A stretch of DNA of 12,134 bases from Deltaproteobacteria bacterium (GTDB taxonomy: Bacteria > Desulfobacterota > Desulfobacteria > Desulfobacterales > Desulfatibacillaceae), in the NCBI GenBank assembly GCA_019308705.1, contig JAFDHW010000030.1, forward strand, positions 1 through 12,134. The letters run 5' to 3'. This document shows, in pieces, positions 6,046 to 12,134 of the stretch. A program made the position numbers and the translations under genes. The number at the start of each line of letters is the position of its first letter. Position 1 is the first letter of the stretch. The notes beneath the pieces were generated by a model, which was not told where the DNA came from, ran no database searches, and saw only the letters and a list, made by a program, of their open reading frames with translations.

Positions 6046-7089
6046 ATGCCCTACGTCCGGACAACCGTCCTGATCGCCGTCATCCTGCTGGCCCTGTGCC
6101 CCGCCGCCGGCGCGGGGGAAACCGCCGTGGAAACCGGCCCGGCCTTTGTGTGGAAAATGGCTACCGTGGTGCCGAAGGGCATCGGCTGGGCCCAGCACGT
6201 GCAGAGCATTTTAACACCCGCGATGGTGGAGGCCACCGACGGCGACCTGGAGATCAAGGTCTACTGGGGCGGGGTCATGGGCGACGACGAGGACGTGATC
6301 CGCAAAATGGAGCAGGGGATCCTGGACGGCAGCGGATTCACGGCCCAGGGCACGGCCCAGGTGTGCCCGGAGATGCAGGTTTTGTCCCTGCCCTTCTTGT
6401 TCAATGATTACGGGGAGGTGGATTATGTCCGGGAAAGGACCGCCCCCCTGTTCGCCGAGTACTTGGAAAAAAAGGGCTACCACCTTCTGGCCTGGGGGGA
6501 CCAGGACTTCGACCAGGTATACTCCACGGACAAGAACATGTCCGAATTGGCCCAGTGGCAGGGGGCGCGGTGCGCCCTGTGGAGCGGCCCCCTGGAAGAG
6601 GCGCTCATCACCGCCCTGGGCGCGGAGCCCGTGCCCCTGGACGTCCCGGAACTTTCCCGGGCCGCCCGGCGCGGCGTGCTGAACGTGGCCATCGGCCCGG
6701 CGGTGTGGGTGGTGGGCGCCCAACTCCACAACGTGGCCCGGTACATCCTGCCCATCCGCATCCGCTATTCGCCGTCCATCATCGTGGTGAAGCAGGAGGC
6801 CTGGGAGGCGCTTCCGGAGAAATACCGCACCCGGATCACGGCCAACAAACGCCGCAACTTGGCCGTCTTCTACTCCGAGGTCCGCAAGGACAACGAAAAA
6901 TACCTCCGCGCCATGTTCACCTACGGGGTGAAAAAGGTGCAAATGAAACCCGGGGAGCTTGCCAAGATGAAGAAGCGCACCCGCCCCCTGTGGGACGAAT
7001 TGGCCGGGGTGCTGTATTCCAGGGACCTGTTGGTCCATATCCAGGACTTGTTGAACGAATACCGCGCCGGGCGGAAGGCAGGGAACTAA
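6046..7089 (+). CDS. TRAP-type (DctP-like) periplasmic solute-binding protein, orphan
   Basis: The protein (347 residues) has the size and layout of DctP-type binding proteins, which capture small, usually carboxylate-bearing solutes for sodium-driven TRAP permeases. A signal peptide covers 1-23 (TVLIAVILLALCPAAGA). Family features follow: WKMATVVPKGIGWAQHV (36-52), GDLEIKVYWGGVMGDDEDVIRKMEQG (66-91), a LPFLFNDYGEVDYV segment (115-128) and ALGAEPVPLDVPEL (190-203). In the region where classic DctP proteins have a conserved solute-binding Arg (G-x-K-x-R), this protein reads WQGARCALWSG (171-181), so the ligand may differ. No dctQ or dctM permease gene is next to it; both flanking genes are on the opposite strand. 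ATG 6046 is chosen over upstream in-frame starts because it begins a clean signal peptide and has AAAAGGA 5 nt upstream. Confidence 0.85.
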   Translation: MPYVRTTVLIAVILLALCPAAGAGETAVETGPAFVWKMATVVPKGIGWAQHVQSILTPAMVEATDGDLEIKVYWGGVMGDDEDVIRKMEQGILDGSGFTAQGTAQVCPEMQVLSLPFLFNDYGEVDYVRERTAPLFAEYLEKKGYHLLAWGDQDFDQVYSTDKNMSELAQWQGARCALWSGPLEEALITALGAEPVPLDVPELSRAARRGVLNVAIGPAVWVVGAQLHNVARYILPIRIRYSPSIIVVKQEAWEALPEKYRTRITANKRRNLAVFYSEVRKDNEKYLRAMFTYGVKKVQMKPGELAKMKKRTRPLWDELAGVLYSRDLLVHIQDLLNEYRAGRKAGN

Positions 7090-7186
7090 CCCAAAAGTCC
7101 TCCGCGCCTCCACCCCGCCTGCCCGAGCTCCTCGATCTTTCCCGAACAGCCCGCCGGGGCAGAAAGGCCTCCCCGGTTCCCGGCGC

Positions 7187-9394
7187 CTAGTTCCTGGCCA
7201 GCCGGGCCGCTTCCCTGCGCACGCAGGCGAACAGTTCTTCCACCTCGCCCTCCAGGCCGTGGGGCCGGGCCGCTTCCAGAAACTCCTCGTTGTTGCCTTC
7301 CAGGGCCAGGAGCAAGGACAGGCTCTCGGAATCCTTCCACCGGGCGATGGCCCGGGACAGCACCCTGGCCATGGTCAGCAGAAGCGAATACGTGCGCCTG
7401 TCGCGGGCGCGGGCGTAAACCCCGGCGCCGGGGCCGGCGTACTCGGACATGGCGCTCACCAGCACGGTGCGGGCCGTGGACCCGCCGACCAGGGCCAGGA
7501 AGATCACCATCTCCCGCTCCAGGAGGATCAGGTGCTCCATACCCGGTTCGCCCGGGCCACCGGCGGCCAGCCGGGTATGCACGGCGCGCACCTTGTGGAA
7601 AAACCGCTCCCGCTCCTCTCGCAAAAGGGCCCGGGCGTGGGCAGACGCGGCCGCATCCAGGCCCTCGTGCACGGAAAGCACGTCCTCGGGAGTCATCTCG
7701 ATGTCCTCATCCAGCTCCTGGTTGAAAGTGCGGACCAGCACGTTCATGAGCATGAGGGCGTTCCTGTGGGAAAAGTCCACGGCCCGGGGATCGGCCACCA
7801 GGTCCTCGAAAAGCACGTCTAAGGCGCCGTTGCGGTCGTCCATACGATCGATGATGCGCTTTAAGCCGTTTAGCAGAAGGATGCGGTCCCCGCGGCGGAT
7901 ATGCTTTTTCAGGTAGTACCAGAGGAAGCCGAAGACTTTTTCTTGATGCCGGCAAAAGGCCGGGATGGCGGATTCGAACCAGTCCCGGGCAAAGCGGCCC
8001 CGCCCGTCAAAGCAGCCTTCCAGATGCTCCACCAGGTCCCTGGCGTCCTGGATGGTGATGGAAAAATCCCGGGCGATGGCCGTGAAGTCGTCCCCGGAAA
8101 ACCGCGCCTTGTGGTGCATAAGGGCCTTGATCTTGGCCTTGGTGGCGGCGCGCTGGCAAAAGAAGCGAGCCAGGCCGGCCAGGGTCTTGTCCGCAGGGAA
8201 CCACCGCACCTTTTTCCCCTTCCCGGCCCCCACCCGGGAAGGCCCGGCGGCCAGGCCGGAAAACATCTCGTCGGGCATGCGGGAAAGGCGGCTCTCCACC
8301 GCGGTGTACACGTCCAGCATGAGGGATTCCCGGAAATAGGCCTGCTCGCCCGTGGGATCCGGCGCGTCCTCCAGGCCTGCCAAAAGCTCCGATGCCAGGC
8401 TGATGCGGTCCGCGGCCTCCAGGGGCCGGGTGTAGGCGTACCCCGGGCCCCACAGACCGTCTATGGCCCGGGCGGTGTTCTGGGAATCCGGCCCCCACAG
8501 CCGGACGGCCAGCCGGGCCAGGCGCGCCTGGTGGGGCGTGAGGGGCATTCCCTCCTCGACACGGATGAGCCAGCGGGGGTTGTTCACCTCCAGGGGCGGG
8601 CGGATGAGCACGGCCTTCAGCTTGTCAAAAGCGAACAGGGCTTCGTAGGCCGAGGGGAAAGAGGCCAAGGGGTCCCGGGGGCCGGAGCGGTCCAGGAGGG
8701 GCTGAACCTGCAGGGCCAGGGCGGCGACGGCGCTTTCCTTCCGCCCGTTCACCGCGGCCAGGATGGCCAGGTTGGGGTCCGCGACCCCGGCGGTTTTCTC
8801 CCCGCGCGAGAACAGGGATTCCCCGGCGAGCCAGCGTGCCAGGGCGGACAGGGCGGTATCCATGGCCTTGCCCACCCGGGGGTCGGCCACGCGGGTGGAA
8901 AGGCGCAGGCAGTGGATTCGGGCGTCCGCCAGGTTTCTGGCGGCCCGGGAGAAGACGGGTACCAGGTTTTTTCCATCCTCCAGCCGGGCGCACACGGCCG
9001 CAAGGTCCTGGCCGTCCAGGGTCAGCGGACCCAGGTGCACGGTGTAGTCCTCCTCCGCCTCCCGGGGATCGCCGGAGCCCGGGGGTCTGCCCCGGTGGCG
9101 GACGAGCACCACGCCGCCGTGGCCCACCATGCAATCCAGCCGGTCCAGCATACGGACGACGCGGGCAATGGCCCCGCGCTCCCCGTCCCCGGCGGCCACG
9201 TCCCCGGCCGCGCAGAAAAAATCCACCAGGCTGGCCCGCCAGATGTCCATGAGGGTGGTTTCCTGGTGAAGCACCTCCAGGATGCCGGAGCGCGGCGGGG
9301 GGACGGGCGCGGGTTCCGGGGCCGAGGGCGGCCCCAGGTCCTCGAAGAGGTCCAGGCCGGAAAGGTCGTCGGAAAAAGGATTGTCGGGACCCAT
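7187..9394 (-). CDS. Uncharacterised 735-residue, mostly helical cytoplasmic protein
   Basis: I do not recognise this protein. It has no signal peptide and no clear membrane segment. The first 45 residues are acidic then proline-rich (NPFSDDLSGLDLFEDLG, then PPSAPEPAPVPPPR), which looks like a flexible tail or a short binding peptide. The remainder is rich in predicted helices with many Leu, Ala, Arg and Glu. A Gly/Lys/Arg-rich linker (GAGKGKKVRW, 389-398) separates an N-terminal part from a strongly helical C-terminal part (about 400-735), suggesting two domains. No nucleotide-binding, protease or metal motif is evident. ATG at 9394 is chosen because it has AAAGGA at good spacing; a TTG at 9526 would add 44 residues of poor composition. 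GC-rich third positions match the neighbours, so it appears native and intact. Its upstream region is the AT-rich structured stretch. It converges on the TRAP gene with 97 bp between. Confidence 0.85.
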   Translation of the reverse strand: MGPDNPFSDDLSGLDLFEDLGPPSAPEPAPVPPPRSGILEVLHQETTLMDIWRASLVDFFCAAGDVAAGDGERGAIARVVRMLDRLDCMVGHGGVVLVRHRGRPPGSGDPREAEEDYTVHLGPLTLDGQDLAAVCARLEDGKNLVPVFSRAARNLADARIHCLRLSTRVADPRVGKAMDTALSALARWLAGESLFSRGEKTAGVADPNLAILAAVNGRKESAVAALALQVQPLLDRSGPRDPLASFPSAYEALFAFDKLKAVLIRPPLEVNNPRWLIRVEEGMPLTPHQARLARLAVRLWGPDSQNTARAIDGLWGPGYAYTRPLEAADRISLASELLAGLEDAPDPTGEQAYFRESLMLDVYTAVESRLSRMPDEMFSGLAAGPSRVGAGKGKKVRWFPADKTLAGLARFFCQRAATKAKIKALMHHKARFSGDDFTAIARDFSITIQDARDLVEHLEGCFDGRGRFARDWFESAIPAFCRHQEKVFGFLWYYLKKHIRRGDRILLLNGLKRIIDRMDDRNGALDVLFEDLVADPRAVDFSHRNALMLMNVLVRTFNQELDEDIEMTPEDVLSVHEGLDAAASAHARALLREERERFFHKVRAVHTRLAAGGPGEPGMEHLILLEREMVIFLALVGGSTARTVLVSAMSEYAGPGAGVYARARDRRTYSLLLTMARVLSRAIARWKDSESLSLLLALEGNNEEFLEAARPHGLEGEVEELFACVRREAARLARN

Positions 9395-9893
9395 GGACCG
9401 GTCCTTTGGGCAGGAGGTACGGACGTCCCGGAAGGCGGAAGGGATACCGGACGAAAAAGGACAATCCGGGACGGCGGGTGGCCGGCGCTCGGCGGCGTCT
9501 GCGCCACCCCATGTTTTTTCTAACAAATAATCAGGGCGAACGTCAACAAGGCCGCCTGCGGGGAGGATTTTTTATGATTTCACAATAAATTTACGGTCGA
9601 ATCATAAAAAAATAAACTTGCGAAAAAAGCGTAAAAAACCAATAGGCACAACAATCCAATGAATCCTTTGCAAATACCATCAGGATCCACACAGATGAAA
9701 ACGACTATCAACAGGCATCCGGAAGGGGACGGGGCGGGGCGCCGCAATGTTTAACCTGTTGAAATAACGTTCTTTTTACGAATTCTTGCCATAAAGTTCC
9801 CCTTTTCGGCACGATTTTCGCTTCGTAGGTAGACAGCACGACCCCTGATTGCGGGCTCCCTGCCCGCGTGGAAAGGAGGCCCAAAAACGCCCA
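9395..9893. other. Non-coding AT-rich divergent region with inverted repeat and phased A-tracts
   Basis: This 499-bp gap between divergent genes is markedly AT-rich from about 9520 to 9840. It holds perfect 12-bp arms TTTTTTATGATT (9568-9579) and AATCATAAAAAA (9600-9611) around a 20-nt centre. Beside them are A-tracts centred near 9615, 9625 and 9635, about one helical turn apart, which predicts bent DNA. A GC-rich hairpin (GCGGGC 9851-9856, GCCCGC 9862-9867) lies before the next gene's ribosome site. I see no convincing -10/-35 pair on either strand; a 19-codon reading frame at 9695-9754 is not supported. Confidence 0.55.
9568..9611. repeat. 12-bp AT-rich inverted repeat
   Basis: Perfect arms TTTTTTATGATT and AATCATAAAAAA are separated by 20 bp. 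The element lies about 175 bp upstream of the unknown 735-residue gene and about 280 bp upstream of the small membrane protein gene. It could be a regulator-binding site or a weak hairpin; nothing in it identifies the regulator. Confidence 0.55.
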
Positions 9894-10193
9894 ATGGTCA
9901 CTTGGACCCCTCAATTTCCCACCAACGAAGATCCCGCCCGGGAGACCGGCGGCCCCAGCCGACGGAAAGCCGGAACGTCCCGCCTCCCCGTTTCTTTGGC
10001 CCACCGCCTTGCCCACAAGGCAAGGGATCGCTTCTATGGACTGTTTTTGTCCAGTGTGCCCGCCGGTAAGCTCGCCCCTTACCAGAAGGTGGCCGTAAGG
10101 CGCAAAGTAAAACGGATGGTCGTTACCACCGGCTTGGTGTCGGCATTGGCTCTTTCCGTGTATCAGGTGCTCAACCTGGGGCTGGGTTCATAG
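9894..10193 (+). CDS. Small putative membrane protein (99 aa), unknown function
   Basis: I do not recognise this 99-residue frame. Residues 1-75 are basic and polar, rich in Arg, Lys and Pro, including an amphipathic stretch AHRLAHKARDRFYGLFLSSV. Residues about 75-97 (VVTTGLVSALALSVYQVLNL) form one hydrophobic segment preceded by RRKVKR, the pattern of a C-terminally anchored or single-span protein with a cytoplasmic basic N-terminus. In favour of a real gene are a strong AAAGGAGG Shine-Dalgarno (9872-9879), though 14 nt from the ATG, which is long, and a clear intrinsic terminator 50 bp after the stop. Against it are its small size, low-complexity N-terminal composition and lack of a recognisable family. 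Confidence 0.5.
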   Translation: MVTWTPQFPTNEDPARETGGPSRRKAGTSRLPVSLAHRLAHKARDRFYGLFLSSVPAGKLAPYQKVAVRRKVKRMVVTTGLVSALALSVYQVLNLGLGS

Positions 10194-10214
10194 CCCGCAA
10201 CAGACACCTCTCGA

Positions 10215-10228
10215 AGCCTGATCAGGCT
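10215..10228. repeat. Perfect 14-bp palindrome
   Basis: AGCCTGATCAGGCT reads the same on both strands. It lies between the stop of the small membrane protein and its terminator. It may be a protein-binding site or incidental. Confidence 0.4.
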
Positions 10229-10243
10229 GGATCGTGCGCGAGT

Positions 10244-10280
10244 GGGGGATCTCCTTCAAAGGAGATCCCCCGAACTTTTT
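10244..10280 (+). terminator. Strong intrinsic terminator
   Basis: A perfect stem of up to 13 bp (GGGGGATCTCCTT at 10244-10256, AAGGAGATCCCCC at 10259-10271; in practice 12 bp with a TCAA loop) is followed by GAAC and five T at 10276-10280. The orientation fits the end of the 9894-10193 transcript and insulates the downstream glycosyltransferase gene. Confidence 0.8.
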
Positions 10281-10331
10281 AGAACGGGTACTCCTTCTTG
10301 GCAAAACCCGCTGTTGCAAAACCCCGGCGCA

Positions 10332-10360
10332 TTGACCGCCGCAAGGGTTTGGTCTAAGGT
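10332..10360 (+). promoter_or_regulatory. Candidate promoter of the GT39 gene
   Basis: TTGACC (10332-10337), a 17-bp spacer and TAAGGT (10355-10360) lie between the upstream terminator and the glycosyltransferase start and predict a leader of about 50 nt. The leader contains a CGGCCA/TGGCCG inverted repeat (10362-10367, 10382-10387) and a run of nine T (10400-10408). Confidence 0.45.
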
Positions 10361-10417
10361 CCGGCCATCCTTTTGCTGGTTTGGCCGCCCCTTATCCCCT
10401 TTTTTTTTGGGCAGAGC

Positions 10418-11983
10418 ATGGAAACCAAGAGCGACCGGTATTACCTGCGCGCGGTGGTGCTGTGGATCGGCGCGTGGACCGTGTTCCGCGCGGTATACTC
10501 CGCGGGCTTTCTTTTGGCCCCGGACGAGGCCAACTACTGGCAATGGGGCAGGCACCTGGCCTGGGGATACCATGACCAGGCGCCCCTCCTGGGGTGGGCC
10601 ATCGGGTTGTTCACCAGGCTTTTGGGCAACAGCGAATTCGCCGTGCGCCTGCCTTCGGTCCTGTCCATGGCCGGGGCCAGCGCCTACATGTGCGCCATGG
10701 CCTGGCGGTGGTTCTCGCCCCGGGCGGCCTGGGCCGTGGCCCTGCTCTCCCAGGGGGTGCTGGCGTTCAACGCCGGGGGCCTCCTGGCCACCTGCGACGG
10801 GCTCCAGGCCCTGGGCTGGGCCGCGGCGGCGTACCACGGGGCCCGGGCCTGCGAGGACGGCTCATGGCGGCACTGGATGGCCTGCGGCCTGTGGTTCGGG
10901 TTCGGCATGCTGGCCAAGTACACCATGGTGGTCATCGCTCCGTGCATCCTGGCCTTCGGCCTGGCCCACCCGGACTTTCGAAAGCGTCTGAAAAGCCCCC
11001 GGCCCTACGTGGCCTTTGTGGCGGGCATGGCGCTCTTCTCGCCGGTCATCTGGTGGAACATGGCCCACGGGTGGCAGTCCGTGCGCCACGTGGCCTACAT
11101 CGGCGGAGCCAACCAGGAGTTTTCCCTGCACGTCAAGTACCTGGGGGACCTGTTGGGCTCCCAGGCCGCGCTGTTGACGCCGCTGGTGTTCATCCTGGTG
11201 GCGGCCGCGTGGGCGGCCGCGGTGCGCGGGCGGTACCAGCCCAAGCACTGGATCGTGCCCTTTGCCCTGGCCACCTCCCTGCCCGTACTGCTGTTGTTCG
11301 TGGCGCTCTCCCTCCACACCCGGGTGTACGGCAACTGGCCGGGCGCCGCATACATCACCGCCACGGTGCTGGCCGCGGCCTTTTACGCGCCCGTTGGCCC
11401 AGGCCCTGGTTCCACCCTGCCCCGGCCACGGCCGAAACTGTGGAAATGGGCCCTGGGCACCAGCTACGGTCTCACGGCCCTGCTGTTGGCCCAGACCGCG
11501 TTTTTCGTGTTTCCCATTCCCGTGGACATCGACCGCACGGCGTACGAACTGGGCGGGTGGGACGAGCTGGGCGAGGCGGCCCACGCCATGCAAAAAGCCA
11601 TGCCCCGGCCGGAGGAGACCTTCCTGTTCGGCGTGCGCTACCAGGTGGCCAGCGAGCTTGCCTTCTACGCGCCGGGAAACCCCCACACCGTGTCCATCAA
11701 CCGCTGGAACCGGCCCAACGTGTACGATTACTGGTGGGAGGACGGACAACTGAGGGGAAAAGACGCGGTGGGCGCGGTGACCCGCCACCCCCAGGTGTAC
11801 AAAAAACGCCTGGCCGAGGTGTTCGAGAAGGTGGAAGGCCCCATCGAGGTTCCCATCACCCGCACCCGGCCGCTGACGGGAAACAAGGTGCAGATCCGCA
11901 CGTTTTACCTGTTTGCGTGCTACAACTTTCAGGGCGGCATCCACTGGCGGCCGCCAGCGGGTTTCGACGTGCGCAAGACCTGA
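10418..11983 (+). CDS. GT39-family polytopic glycosyltransferase (ArnT/PMT-like)
   Basis: This 521-residue inner-membrane protein belongs to the group that moves sugars from polyprenyl-phosphate carriers onto lipid or protein acceptors at the periplasmic face. The acceptor is unknown. The family hallmark is intact: LAPDEANYWQWGRHLAWGYH, with the acidic pair Asp36-Glu37 in the first periplasmic loop, followed by DQAPLLGW (53-60), equivalent to the D-x-P-P-L segment. About ten to twelve hydrophobic segments fill residues 11-365. The last 156 residues (366-521) are soluble and hydrophilic, typical of the periplasmic domain. ATG 10418 is preferred; a TTG at 10373 in frame would add 15 residues but would place the nine-T run inside the coding sequence. 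The ribosome site is weak. It has its own candidate promoter and ends 18 bp before the second inverted-repeat element, so it looks monocistronic. Confidence 0.88.
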   Translation: METKSDRYYLRAVVLWIGAWTVFRAVYSAGFLLAPDEANYWQWGRHLAWGYHDQAPLLGWAIGLFTRLLGNSEFAVRLPSVLSMAGASAYMCAMAWRWFSPRAAWAVALLSQGVLAFNAGGLLATCDGLQALGWAAAAYHGARACEDGSWRHWMACGLWFGFGMLAKYTMVVIAPCILAFGLAHPDFRKRLKSPRPYVAFVAGMALFSPVIWWNMAHGWQSVRHVAYIGGANQEFSLHVKYLGDLLGSQAALLTPLVFILVAAAWAAAVRGRYQPKHWIVPFALATSLPVLLLFVALSLHTRVYGNWPGAAYITATVLAAAFYAPVGPGPGSTLPRPRPKLWKWALGTSYGLTALLLAQTAFFVFPIPVDIDRTAYELGGWDELGEAAHAMQKAMPRPEETFLFGVRYQVASELAFYAPGNPHTVSINRWNRPNVYDYWWEDGQLRGKDAVGAVTRHPQVYKKRLAEVFEKVEGPIEVPITRTRPLTGNKVQIRTFYLFACYNFQGGIHWRPPAGFDVRKT

Positions 11984-12001
11984 TCCTTCTTCGGGTTTTT
12001 C

Positions 12002-12134
12002 GCCCGAATTATTCATGAAAAATTTCACCGAATAAAATAGTTATACGGATTTAATCAGGTTAAGTGCCAATGGAAGTGTCCTTGAAAAATGCACGCTGTT
12101 TCTTTGAGGAATGCTGACATTGGCGAAATTTTTC
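12002..12134 (+). mobile_element. MITE-like element, copy 2 (cut by window edge)
   Basis: The same AT-rich unit as at 2896-3050, in the same orientation. All 133 visible bases align to copy 1 with five substitutions and one 7-bp gap (the CGAATAA duplication present only in copy 1). It begins at the same terminal base, GCCCGAATTATTC, 18 bp after the GT39 stop codon, which defines the left boundary. The base pair before it is TC, not TA. The right inverted repeat is only partly inside the window. Its first bases form a small TTCGGG/CCCGAA stem with the sequence preceding it, so insertion may have added a hairpin behind the GT39 gene. Confidence 0.75.

Noticed and set aside
7154..7176. CCGGGG/CCCCGG hairpin between the convergent TRAP and 735-residue genes
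   Set aside because: The stem is only 6 bp with an 11-nt loop and no T-run on either strand; such pairs are frequent in GC-rich sequence.
7901..9523. 540-codon open frame on the plus strand
   Set aside because: It lies antisense to the 735-residue gene, is Gly/Pro/His-rich in the manner of GC-rich shadow frames, has no family resemblance and no ribosome site; the minus-strand gene explains the region.
9695..9754. 19-codon frame with an AGGA upstream (possible leader peptide)
   Set aside because: It is too short to judge, has no codon runs suggesting attenuation, and is not followed by a terminator/antiterminator structure or a biosynthetic gene.
10594..12018. Long plus-strand frame overlapping the GT39 gene
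   Set aside because: It is a +1-type shadow of the glycosyltransferase with Arg/Gly/Pro/His-rich composition and no domain; the 10418-11983 frame carries the family motifs and membrane segments.

Overview
The window is about 12.1 kb of GC-rich bacterial chromosome. It most resembles a sulfate-reducing deltaproteobacterium (Desulfobacterota, perhaps Desulfovibrio-like). That is an inference from gene content: a tRNA-Leu/tig/clpP block, a nitroreductase fused to a ferredoxin domain, a TRAP-type binding protein and a GT39-type membrane protein. No rRNA or marker phylogeny is available here.

Layout. Positions 1-1964 (minus strand) hold a proteostasis block: a promoter, tRNA-Leu(UAG), trigger factor (tig) and the start of clpP, which runs off the left edge. 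Positions 2079-2869 (plus) hold a small exported N-acetylmuramoyl-L-alanine amidase and tRNA-Pro(UGG). Directly behind the tRNA is a 155-bp AT-rich element with 32-bp terminal inverted repeats (2896-3050). A second copy in the same orientation starts at 12002 and runs off the right edge. These two copies are the clearest mobile or repetitive signal in the window. Between them lie a ferredoxin-nitroreductase (3069-3890, plus), a PAP2-family membrane phosphatase with an extra C-terminal domain (3930-5033, minus), an Hsp20 small heat-shock protein (5206-5682, minus), an orphan TRAP-type solute-binding protein (6046-7089, plus), a 735-residue protein I do not recognise (7187-9394, minus), an AT-rich non-coding stretch with a large inverted repeat and phased A-tracts (about 9520-9840), a small putative membrane protein with its own terminator (9894-10280, plus) and a GT39-family glycosyltransferase (10418-11983, plus).

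How the genes work together. The only clear functional unit is tRNA-Leu/tig/clpP: nascent-chain folding and proteolysis, commonly continued by clpX and lon outside the window. Hsp20 fits the same theme but is a separate transcription unit. The PAP2 phosphatase, GT39 protein and amidase all act at the envelope, but they are scattered and show no operon logic. I found no CRISPR array, phage module, toxin-antitoxin pair, transposase or convincing new multi-gene system. The points most worth a second look are the repeat pair, the Asp-for-Cys substitution in the ferredoxin domain, the variant PAP2 motif, the unknown 735-residue protein and the structured AT-rich region upstream of it.
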